This document shows positions 11,067-19,795 of a stretch of DNA of 64,000 bases, in pieces (position 1 is the first letter of the stretch; each line of letters starts with the position of its first letter). The translations under genes and the position numbers were made by a program. The DNA is from Malaya genurostris. Taxonomy: Eukaryota > Arthropoda > Insecta > Diptera > Culicidae. The notes under the pieces were generated by a model. It searched no databases. It worked only from the letters and a program-made list of their open reading frames with translations, and was not told the origin of the DNA. Where the stretch lies: contig NC_080572.1 in the NCBI RefSeq assembly GCF_030247185.1, positions 208,907,435 to 208,971,434 on the forward strand, in the 5' to 3' direction.

Positions 11067-11269
11067 TATGCCAAAACATTGTGTATTGAATGGCGAACAT
11101 GGTAACTTGTGCGTCTTTAGTGCTGAGTCAAATTGTGATAAATTTTGTGTGAAATAGGTGGCTTTTTGTGAAATTTTTTTCAACTAAGCAAGTGACTAGT
11201 TGTGCTTTAAACAGATAAGTAGAAAGTGTTTTGTAAATACTTCTATTTTGTGCTGTAAATTGTGTCAAT

Positions 11270-11287
11270 GATCGCCGTGCGGCGATC
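11270..11287 (+). promoter_or_regulatory. Perfect 8-bp hairpin in LINE 5' UTR
   Basis: GATCGCCG pairs exactly with CGGCGATC around TG, about 120 bases upstream of the ORF1 start. It could mark RNA packaging or translational control in the LINE transcript, but no function is shown by sequence alone. It is one of the few GC-rich stretches in the UTR. Confidence 0.4.
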
Positions 11288-11408
11288 GCTCAAACAAAGC
11301 GGCGTCGTACCGTGGTATATTGAATGCATTGTCTATTGTTTTTGCATGGTTCACTTTGCTTTGATTTCTCCCCCAGCTGTGTGTCGGGCCGGTTTGGTTT
11401 ATGCATGA

Positions 11409-12851
11409 ATGATGGGTGAATGTGTGAAGTGTAATGAAAAAATAACCATATCGGATATTAGAATAGCATGTTCAGTTTGCGAGAATGGCTATCACCAGCG
11501 CTGTACTGGGCTTACGAGAGCCATGGCCGGTTGGGTTTCAGATACACCGGCGCTTTTGTTTAAATGTGCTGATTGCTTGGAAGGTGCCGCGATGGCTAAT
11601 GTGATGCCAAAGGATGATGTTCTTTCGCTCATTAGTGATGTGAAGAAGGAGTTGGAAGAATTCAAATCCATCACTGATTCGTTTGCTGGTGTGCGGGAGA
11701 GCATCGAGGCACACATTAATATCGCGATAGAAAAGGGAATCGATAGACTGATCAGATCTTCCAATGATGCTCTGGAGAGCAAAATGGCCTGCTTAGAAAA
11801 CAGTGTGGCCAGAAAGTTGGACGATTTGAAAAGTTTGTTGATTTTGAACAATCAGCAAAATAATAATGATTTGGTTGTAATGAATAGAAAGAAAATTTTT
11901 GCAAATAGAGAGACTCATTCGGAGTCGGATGGAAATCCCAGACGAAAGAGAAAAGTTATTTCAAATACTGATGATGAACCGCTTGATAATAATATTGTTA
12001 ATGAAGGTAACGACGAAGTATTTGATAGAAACAACAAAAAATCATACGCGGACGTTCTATCTGGGAAATTTTCTAGAAAAAGAACGAAAAGCAATAGAAA
12101 TCGTAAGACTCGCTCGGTTATTATGATCAAACCTGTCGAGTCTTCGCAAACGAGCGATGACACGAGAAAGGTTTTGAAGGGTAGGTTAGATCCAAGAACA
12201 CATAAAATTAGTAATTTTAAAAATGGTAAAGATGGCTCGATTATTGTTGAGTGCGCAGCCGGAGAGGACATTCAATCAGTGAAAGAAAACATTGAAAGTA
12301 ATTTAGGAACTGAATACAATGCTGTTATACCCAAGCCCGGGAAACCAAAACTGAAAATAGTGGGGATGAGTGATCGATATTCCTCTGATGTATTTATTGA
12401 CCTATTGAAAAGTCAAAATCAGGAAATTTCGATTGAAGATGTAAAAGTTGTTGCTGACTTTGAGAATCCACGCTTCAAATATAACAAATATAGTGTTATA
12501 ATTGAGGTTAATAAGAATACTTATTCCAGCTTGATGGCAGCCGGCAAGGTTTGCGTCGGCTACGATAGGTGTTCGGTTTTCGAGTCGTTTAACGTATTGC
12601 GCTGTTTCAGGTGTGGTGAGTTTGGTCACAAGAGCACCGAATGTTTAAACAGTGAAAATTGTTCCAAATGTAATTCCGCACATAGAACATCTGAGTGTTC
12701 TTCAACTGAATTCAAATGCGTTAATTGTCTGAAAATGAACAAAGAAAGGAAATTGAATTTAGACATTCACCATCCAGCATTTAGTAAGCAGTGTCCTGTA
12801 TATCTGAGATTGCTTGAAACGAAAAAGAACAACATTATGTCAATGGAATAG
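11409..12851 (+). CDS. LINE ORF1 protein, PHD finger plus zinc knuckles
   Basis: A 480-residue intact ORF1 (nucleic-acid chaperone/gag-like) protein. Order of parts: a C4HC3 PHD finger (C5, C8, C21, C24, H29, C32, C53, C56), a predicted coiled coil at about 68-145, a basic linker with RRKRK (178-182) and RKRTK (223-227), an RRM-like fold at about 265-390, then CCHC knuckles (C399-C402-H407-C412, a shorter C418-C421-H425-C430, and a C437-C440-H-C462 group). This layout is known from ORF1 of CR1-group and related LINEs. I chose the ATG at 11409; a second ATG follows directly, and two tiny upstream ORFs overlap it. The stop TAG (12849-12851) is in frame with ORF2 and is followed by CAACTA, so part of the product may be an ORF1-ORF2 fusion. 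Confidence 0.85.
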   Translation: MMGECVKCNEKITISDIRIACSVCENGYHQRCTGLTRAMAGWVSDTPALLFKCADCLEGAAMANVMPKDDVLSLISDVKKELEEFKSITDSFAGVRESIEAHINIAIEKGIDRLIRSSNDALESKMACLENSVARKLDDLKSLLILNNQQNNNDLVVMNRKKIFANRETHSESDGNPRRKRKVISNTDDEPLDNNIVNEGNDEVFDRNNKKSYADVLSGKFSRKRTKSNRNRKTRSVIMIKPVESSQTSDDTRKVLKGRLDPRTHKISNFKNGKDGSIIVECAAGEDIQSVKENIESNLGTEYNAVIPKPGKPKLKIVGMSDRYSSDVFIDLLKSQNQEISIEDVKVVADFENPRFKYNKYSVIIEVNKNTYSSLMAAGKVCVGYDRCSVFESFNVLRCFRCGEFGHKSTECLNSENCSKCNSAHRTSECSSTEFKCVNCLKMNKERKLNLDIHHPAFSKQCPVYLRLLETKKNNIMSME

Positions 12852-12857
12852 CAACTA
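12849..12857 (+). promoter_or_regulatory. Candidate stop-codon readthrough site UAG-CAA-CUA
   Basis: The ORF1 stop codon and the next two codons read TAG CAA CTA. This fits the UAG-CARYYA context established for readthrough in tobacco mosaic virus. The frame continues directly into the endonuclease of ORF2, with no ATG until 13041, which lies inside the endonuclease domain. An ORF1-stop-ORF2 arrangement in one frame with this motif suggests that ORF2 is made by readthrough. Confidence 0.6.
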
Positions 12858-15656
12858 ATCAGTGAGAGGCATTCAGATATTTTGTATTTGAACATAGCCG
12901 GTTTGTCTTCTAATTATGTCGCATTGCGTCATCTTATAGAGGATAGACATCCTTCATTGGTTTTGCTCTCAGAAACACATATTGTTGATTCTGACGCTTT
13001 CGATTAGTTCAGTGTTCCGGGTTACACTGTTGCTTTTTGTTTGTCCCATTCCAGGCACACGGGTGGAGTTGCAATTGACGCCAGAGGATCAATTAAATTC
13101 AGCATTCAATCAAACGAAGCAGTTGGAAATAATTGGTTCTTGGGTATATCAGTTGAAAGAGGCATGCAGATGGGAAATTATGGAGTTGTTTACCACTCTC
13201 CAAGTTCAAGCGATCGCCAGTTTCTGGAAATTCTAGAAAACTGGTGGGAGAATTTCGTAGATTTTGGTAAACTAAATATTATTACTGGAGATTTTAATAT
13301 CGATTGGCTCAGTGATCAGGGTTCGACTCAATTGAAACAGTTAGCAGAATTCTTCAATTTGAAGCAAACTGTGAATGAATTTACAAGAATTTCGAGATAC
13401 AGTAAAACATTGATAGATCACGTGTATTCCAATTTCGACGGTGTTTATTCAAATGTGGAATCCGATTGCAAGATTTCAGATCATGAAACAATTGCAATTT
13501 CCGTAATGAGTAGCTCTAGAAATGAGGAAGATACGGTGAAAATCAAGTGTTGGAAAAACTATTCAAAGCAAACCCTATCTCGACTTGTATCAAGAAGCTT
13601 GGGTTGTACACAGTTGACTGGAAATTTGGATCACAGGGCATCTATTCTTACTGACATATTAAAAAAGTGTACTAATGAATTAGTAACTGAAAAGTATGTT
13701 AGTTTGAACAGCTCGAGTAGTTGGTACTCAATAGACCTCTTACGGTTAAAACGGGAGTGGGATAAACAGTACAAGAGATTCTGTAGAACTAACAATGATA
13801 GTCACTGGAGTAGATATACACAAGCACGAAATATTTATTCACGGGCCCTGAAGAAGACTAGATATGAATACATACAGAGGAAGATCAATCAAAATCAACA
13901 AAACAGCAGAGAGTTATGGAAAATTCTCAAACAGTTGATCAAGCCTACACATAGTGCATCGAAAACCATAACTTTTAACGGTATAGAAGAGCACACAGAA
14001 CAAATTGTATCTGAAAAGTTCAACAGTTATTTCATAAATAGTGTTCAGCAGATCAATCAAAGTATTGAATTGGTAGGTGAACCTGTTGAAATAACACAGC
14101 CGATGAATAACTATTGTAGACTTGATGAATTTCAACCAATCACTTTTGAACAATTGAAAAATATTTGTTTCAATTTGGGAAAATCGACTGGTATTGACAA
14201 TATAAACTCAAAAGTGATACAGGATTGCTTTCATGTTATCGGACACGATCTACTGGATTTGGTAAATGAATCGTTGTACACGGGGCACGTACCAAAAGTG
14301 TGGAAAGAATCGCTGGTGGTTCCTATCCCCAAGGTTACTGGAACGGATAAAGCCGAGGAGTACCGTCCCATTAACATGTTGCACACACTGGAAAAAATTC
14401 TGGAACTTGTTGTTAAAGATCAGCTGATTAACTATTTGAACTCTAACAGTTTGCTAATACCGGAACAATCGGGATATCGTAAGGGTCACTCTTGTGAAAC
14501 CGCTTTGAACCTAGTATTGGCAAAATGGAAGGAGAAAATCGAAGCCAAAGAGAGTATCTTTGCTGTGTTCTTGGATCTGAAGAGAGCCTTTGAAACAATT
14601 TCAAGACCTTTATTGTTGCAGACATTACGGCGTTTTGGCATCGGGGGAATGGCACATGAATGGTTTGAAAACTATTTATGTGGTAGATCTCAAAAGACTG
14701 TTTTTAACGATGTAGTGTCTAGTTCCCTCGGTAATTCACTTGGTGTGCCTCAGGGAAGTGTGTTAGGTCCTATTCTATTTATTATGTATATTAATGATAT
14801 GAAGCGAGTTTTACGTTTCTGTGATATAAATTTGTTTGCTGATGATACTGTTCTGTTCATTACGGCTAAAGATTTCAATGAAGCTGTTGCACATTTAAAC
14901 GAGGATCTAAGTTCGCTGGTTCGATGGTTAAAATTTAAGCAACTGAAACTAAACGTCGCGAAAACTAAATATATGGTTATTTCTTCTGTTAGCACCGGTC
15001 ATGACGCCAATGTGGAAATTGATGGTGAAACTATTGATCGCGTTAGAGAAATGAAGTATCTTGGAGTCATAATTGATGAAAAGTTAACATTCAAATCTCA
15101 TATCAATAACGTAATCAAGAAGATTGCCAAAAAGTATGGTGTATTATGTCGTTTGAAAAATGACTTAATGACCCATAGTAAGATTCTTTTGTATAAAACA
15201 GTCATTTCACCACACATTGACTTTTGCCCATCCATTCTATTTCTTGCTAATAACACACAAATCTTGAGATTACAGCGACTGCAAAATAAAATCATGCGAT
15301 TAATTCTAAAATGTAGTAGATATACCTCGTCAGGTTTTCTACTGAACGCATTACAATGGCTTTCAGTGAAACAGAGAATTTACTACTTAACCATGGTATT
15401 TATTTTCAAGATATTAAACGGCATGCTGCCTCGATATTTGTGTGATCGAATTGAAAGAGGAACTGATTTGCATAGGTACAATACTAGAAACGCATCTGAT
15501 GCTAGAACACCAAGCTTTCTGTTAGCCAGATCGCAAAACTCATTGTTGTACAAGGGAATAAGTTTTTTCAATTCGATGCCAAGAGGAATCAAACGCGCAG
15601 CGACATTGGTGGAGTTCAAAAGGTTATGTATTTCACACATAAAGTCCGCTTTGTAA
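12852..15656 (+). pseudogene. LINE ORF2: AP endonuclease and reverse transcriptase, one in-frame stop
   Basis: The frame runs 934 codons from the ORF1 stop to TAA at 15654. It starts with the endonuclease (LNIAGLSSN, LVLLSETHI), contains an in-frame TAG at 13005-13007 after SDAFD, and continues with GGVAIDAR, IITGDFNIDW and SDHET, all catalytic AP-endonuclease motifs. The RT follows: YRPINMLHTLEKILE, FLDLKRAFETI, GVPQGSVLGPILF, and FADDT at 14835-14846 (residues 599-602 counted from ATG 13041). The C-terminus has the usual LGVIIDEKLTFKSHI and thumb region. No RNase H is present. The lack of RNase H, the DLKRAFE style and the ATC tail point to CR1/L2-type; the clade is not certain. Confidence 0.85.
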
Positions 15657-16396
15657 GCAAATATTTAGTTAGTTAGTTCAAATTTTTTTAGATTTTTTAT
15701 TTTTTTTACGTATTACGAAGATTGTATTTTCTTTTTCTTTTGTTTGTATATATTATTGTGAGACGAATTAAGTTACTATGTTTGGTATGATGATGATGGA
15801 TTTTTAGTTTGTTTGAGAGTTAAAAATAATGAGCAGTCTACAAATGTTTGAGCCTCGCGTGCGAAGCAGGTAGTGACTATTTGGAAAGCGAATAGGACTG
15901 GCCGAAGAGCCTTAGCATTCAGTGTGTTAAGTTTGCTCTTGACCTTGATCGCAAGGTTTGATTAATAATTTAAGGAATTGATTCGGGAGATTAATTGGGA
16001 TCGACAGTTGTTGATGGAATTGGGCTTGGCTCTGCTCATCCGCAGTCTCGTTACTCCATCGTAGCTGATGTGTGTAGCGATGAACTGGTCCGGCGGGAAG
16101 GGCCAGGTGAATTACTGTCTGATACTGGTAAAGATATCGGGTTCGATTCCTGATGTGATCAAGGATCTTCCCGGGTTGGAAATTTTCTTGATTAACCCTG
16201 GATAGTAAATCCGAAATATTTGAATGTTATTTTGTGGTCAGTCGTTCTTTTGAAGAAGAATCAATACCTGCTAGATTAATCAGATCGTTTTCTTTTGTTT
16301 ACTGGTTAAGATATGTGCAAAAATATTAATTATCATTTAGATAACTCGTTCTGCTCACACCTTTGTAGGGGTATGAGGTGGGACCATCATCATCAT

Positions 16397-16609
16397 CTTT
16401 AATTATCTTAAAAAATGCTCCAGGGGAAAAGATTTGGCTCAAATGTGGAGGTCATCGCTGAAACTGAATCTTATTTTGAAGCTAAAGATAAATTTTTTTA
16501 TAAACTTGGTATTGAAAAATTGGAAAAACGTTGGAACCATTGTATCACCCTAAAAGGTGATTATGTTGATGAAAAAAAAAATTGCAAAAAAAATGTTGTT
16601 TCCATTGTT
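16397..16609 (+). pseudogene. mariner transposase C-terminus, first copy
   Basis: After the LINE the mariner resumes at TCTTAAAAAATGCTCCAGGG and encodes LQGKRFGSNVEVIAETESYF...KLEKRWNHCITLKGDYVDE. The normal stop is lost: GAATAA became GAAAAA, so the frame runs on. It breaks at TTTCCATTGTT, where the LOA-like LINE begins. The last 148 bp (16462-16609) are repeated at 19018-19167. Confidence 0.85.
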
Positions 16610-17107
16610 CAGGAATCAGGAATCAGAACAAATTGGCTCAAATGGCACGTTCCCCTTGATATTTGGAGATTTTTGCCTTGCCATCAATTTGGTTTTTAGC
16701 ATCATTTTCCCGATATATAAAAGGGAAGGATTGAAAGGAAATGGTAAGGGTTGGACTAGGAGGATGGGAAAAATTGACGACACAAAAACACATAAAAGCA
16801 GAAGTAAATTCTGCACCCCTAAGGGATGCTGAACAATCTGCTGAGGATCACATTTAGTGGAAGCAGAAGGAAATTCTGAACCTCTACAAGGTCCCGAACA
16901 GTCTGCTGTTAATAAAACCTCCAACCCCCGAGAGGATTTAGAGATCTTACAAAAGCGACACCATTCTGCACTCCCGGAAGAATGCAGAACGACTCGCAGT
17001 ATGTACGAGCAGAAGTAAATTCGGTACCCCCCAAAGGATGCCAAACAATCTGCTAAACCCTATTTAAGGTGAATACAAAAGGGATTCATTCACTCCAGGA
17101 AGAACGA

Positions 17108-17317
17108 CTATAGCTCCTTACCACATTGGGTGAGAAACGAGAGAATATCCTTTAATTTTAGCTCCGCATACACAGACTCAACCATGTATGGAGAACCAAA
17201 AACCCGGATACGTAGCTGCGTCAATGCGGGACAGTTACATATCAGATGATATGAAGTACCATAATCGCATTTACACAAATCACACGAATAATACTCAGCA
17301 CGTTGAATAGTAGCCAT
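17108..17317 (-). pseudogene. LOA-like LINE ORF2, C-terminal Cys/His segment
   Basis: The reading frame gives a C-x2-C...H-x3-C-type cluster (CDLCKCDYGTSYHLICNCPA) followed by a short hydrophobic tail ending in QCGKEL. Such a region normally follows RNase H in R1/LOA/I-group ORF2 proteins. A frame break separates it from the RNase H segment upstream at 17452. Confidence 0.75.
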
Positions 17318-17451
17318 GTGATAATTGAGTTTGCTATGTCCAGTCAGAGCTCTGACCAGAATACTTCAATGATGCTTGGAAAAATGCAGTAGACACTTTG
17401 ACATTTTCAGATTGAAATCTGGTAGAAATGCTTTTGTCTGAGCAAGCTGCG

Positions 17452-17967
17452 TCAGTAGCTGGCATGTTTGGATGCAGCCCAAGAACGAATCTTGTGCTTT
17501 ATCCAACTAGTTGAAAGTGGTAAAGCTGGTTCAAGACCAACGAAATCATTCGTTGCACCAGCTCTAGCCAACTCATCAGCCCATTCATTTCCAGTAATAC
17601 CAGAATGGCCGGATACCCATAAGAAGTAAACAGCATTTGAAATGCTGAGGTCTTCAATTTGAGTTCGACATGCGATCACTAGATTCGACCGTGAGTCATT
17701 CGAACTGAGTGCTTTTAAGGCTGCCTGACTGTCGGAACAAAAATAAATTCGCTTACCACAGATCCTCTGCTGAAGTGCCGATTGTACTCCACACAGAATT
17801 GCGTAGATTTCTGCTTGGAACACAGTACAGTATCTACCAAGTGAATGAGACTGCTCCAGCCTCATTTCACGACAGTAGACACCAGCACCAGCACGACCAT
17901 TCAACAGAGAACCGTCCGTATAACAAACTATGTGTTCATCAAGTTGTCGTTCCAGACAACCAGACAA
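17452..17967 (-). pseudogene. LOA-like LINE ORF2, RNase H domain
   Basis: This frame carries a full RNase H active-site set: D in CYTDGSL, E in FQAEIYAI, D in FCSDSQAALKAL, and the H and D in WVSGHSGITGNEWADELA. It follows the RT segment with a 1-base frame break at about 17970, so the ORF2 is inactivated although the domain itself looks well kept. The RNase H would remove RNA from the RNA-DNA hybrid during target-primed reverse transcription. Confidence 0.85.
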
Positions 17968-17973
17968 CCATTC

Positions 17974-18955
17974 CTAACGAAGAGGATAGCTCACATTGAA
18001 TGTTTTAAAAGGAAAACTGCATGTGAGAGTTAGGTCACTAGGAGCGAGTAAATACTTATCCCACGTAACCATTTGAGACCACAAGCGAGTGTGGCTGGTA
18101 GCATAATCTAATGGGTTACTGTTCCAAAGCCCTGTAACCCTAAGACGGTATACACAAGATAATGCTTCTTGTTTTAGGAACACATGTAGTGGATTAATAC
18201 ACAGTAGCGCCTCTAGAGCAGCATTAGGAGTTGTCGTGAATGCTCCTGTCATCGCCATTAGGACCATCCTTTGGAGATGATTTAGCTTTGACTGAACTGT
18301 CGCGACTTCTCCTTTTTGCCACCATACAAGACATCCATATGCTAAAATTGGTCTAACAATAGTTGTGTAGATCCAATGAATATATCTGGGTTTGAGTCCC
18401 CATGATTTTCCAAAAGCTCGTTTGCATTGGCCGAAAGCCATGCAAGCTCTTTTAATCCTGAAGTCAATGTGAGCAGACCAATTCAGTTTTGAGTCAAGAA
18501 TAACCCCGACGTATTTAACTTGATCGACCACAGTGACCTCTGAACCGAAGAACTGTAACGGACGAGCTCCTGTAATTATCCTACGATGAGTGAAAAGCAC
18601 CATTGATGTTTTGCCCGGATTTACAGATAATCCAACCTGACAACACCATTGTTCAACAGATCGCAGGGCTTGCTGCATTAAATCAAAGAGAGTGTTAATG
18701 CTTATACCGGTCATCAATATATGATAATCGTCGGCAAAACCATAAGTCGGAAATCCAAGGTTATTAAGTTTCCTTAACAAACCATCAGCGACTAGGTTCC
18801 ATAAAAGTGGGGATAGTACACCACCTTGAGGAAAAACCCAAGATATTCCGGTCACGACTGCAATTTTTATCTCCTGCAGCCATTCAGCCATCGGCACGGA
18901 AATAGTACACCTTGACTTAGGAGTTCCTATTTTTGTGGCCTTTTACGACATGGAA
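17974..18955 (-). pseudogene. LOA-like LINE ORF2, partial reverse transcriptase
   Basis: The frame starts in the RT finger region (RCTISVPMAEWLQEIKIAVV), continues with PQGGVLSPLLWNLVADGLL, the catalytic FADDYHILMTG, then the thumb (VKYVGVILDSKLNWSAHIDF, RPILAYGCLVWW, LEALLCINPLHVFLKQEA). A Val-rich GISWVFPQGG variant replaces the more common ARGCPQGG. Everything upstream of this point (endonuclease and the first RT motifs) is missing. Confidence 0.85.
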
Positions 18956-19017
18956 CAGGAAACCAGTGGATCAATTCTTGGTAAAAAATAATTCCGCCGG
19001 ATGCCACACGGCTTCAG

Positions 19018-19194
19018 AACTGAATCTTATTTTGAAGCGAAAGATAAATTTTTTTATAAACATGGTATTGAAAAATTGGAAAAACGTTGGAACCATTGTA
19101 TCACCCTAAAAGGTGATTATGTTGATGAATAAAAAAAAATTGCAAAAAAAATGTTGTTTCCATTGTTAGTCTCGGGACTTATTGATCCATGTGT
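19018..19194 (+). pseudogene. mariner transposase C-terminus, second copy, and 3' terminal repeat
   Basis: It repeats the mariner end seen at 16462-16609, with a few differences, and keeps the correct stop (YVDE-TAA) and the 3' inverted repeat ending GATCCATGTGT. It therefore represents the original right end of the mariner. The duplicated 150 bp flank the LOA-like LINE. Confidence 0.85.
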
Positions 19195-19196
19195 TA

Positions 19197-19795
19197 TAAC
19201 ATTACATCTCTTGAACCGGAGATATTCGCCATTAATCTTCCAAATTTGATTGACATTGTTAGCTTTCAAATAAGTTTATCGAAATTCGTTGAGTTATCAG
19301 CGAGAAATTTCAGCCGATAAACAATGTGCGGCTAGTCGTCTACGTCACTTATACTGTTATAACTTCAGAACCGGAAGTGACAACCATTTGATTTTCGTAC
19401 CTCATCTACAATCCAGTAGCAGCTTTACGTGCCTAGGTTGGTTAAAATCGGTTCTGCCATCTTTGCTATCTGAAAATTGTGCGGTGAAAACACAACACGT
19501 TTTGTCGGTTACGTCACTTGTACCACTTATATCTCCGGAACCGAAAGTGACAGTCATTTGATCTTCAAACTTGATCAATGGCTCAATTCAAATGAGCCTA
19601 AGCTTGTTGAAATTGGCTGAGTCATCTGTGAGAAAATTGAGCGGTAAAAATATCTTCGAAAAGTCCATTTTCCGATCTCGTCGAACTGAGTCGAATGGTA
19701 TATAACATTATAGGTCTCCGAGGCTCCGTTCGGAAAAAGATTTTTCCAGCAACTCTCATACCCTTCTGTAGAGAAAGGCAAAAATGCAACGAGTT
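19197..19795 (+). repeat. Dispersed repeat with tandem units of about 160 bp
   Basis: At least two diverged tandem units are visible, each with a GT(C/T)GGTTACGTCACTT-like start, a TATCTCCGGAACC(G)GAAAGT-like block, TTTGAT(C/T)TTC, a GGTTAAAATCGGTT-like block and GAGAAAATTGAGCGGT. The end is TCTCGTCGAACTGAGTCGAA then GGTCTCCGAGGCTCCGTTC. The same family occurs at 58560-58806/62296-62565 and in part at 49770-52300. It is non-coding. Confidence 0.65.

Larger units (their letters stand above)
11067..16396 (+). mobile_element. Near full-length CR1/L2-like LINE
   Basis: A 5.33-kb non-LTR retrotransposon: 5' UTR 11067-11408, ORF1 11409-12851, ORF2 12852-15656, 3' UTR 15657-16396 ending in a short ATC repeat (CCATCATCATCATC), a tail type seen in CR1/L2 elements rather than poly-A. 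It sits in the mariner with a decayed short target duplication (CTTTGCT at the left edge, CTTTAAT at the right). ORF1 has a PHD finger and zinc knuckles; ORF2 has an AP-type endonuclease and an RT but no RNase H. Because the 5' UTR is present, this is close to a complete copy. One in-frame stop in ORF2 inactivates it. Confidence 0.85.
16610..19017 (-). mobile_element. 5'-truncated LOA-like LINE with RNase H, reverse strand
   Basis: A 2.4-kb non-LTR element in reverse, from a short repeated tail (AATCAGGAATCAG, at 16613) through a 3' UTR (about 16630-17100), a C-terminal Cys/His region, RNase H and part of the RT. It starts inside the RT before the PQGG motif, so it is 5' truncated. It is flanked by 148/150-bp copies of the mariner 3' end, which look like a very long target duplication. 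RNase H after the RT and the QGGVLSPLLWNLV motif favour the LOA/Lian group found in mosquitoes; the I clade is the alternative. Confidence 0.8.
8861..19194 (+). mobile_element. mariner transposon inflated by three nested insertions
   Basis: The ends are ACGTATGGATCAATAAGTCC and, inverted, GGACTTATTGATCCATGTGT, bordered by TA on both sides (8859-8860 and 19195-19196). The transposase reading frame is recoverable in pieces: N-terminal part 9023-9393, central part 10557-11066, C-terminal part 16397-16609 and again 19018-19133. Subtracting the insertions 9394-10556, 11067-16396 and 16610-19017 and one copy of the duplicated segment leaves about 1.29 kb, the usual mariner size. A relative with the same ends is at 50710-51627. 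The element is dead; its value is as a dated stack of insertions. Confidence 0.9.

Noticed and set aside
11869..12271. Other-frame ORFs over LINE ORF1 (11899-12126, 11915-12271)
   Set aside because: Shadows of the intact ORF1, which has a complete PHD finger and zinc knuckles.
16138..16152. B-box-like GGGTTCGATTCC in the LINE 3' UTR
   Set aside because: No A box at the right distance and no tRNA fold; it lies well inside the LINE, so no Pol III unit is called.
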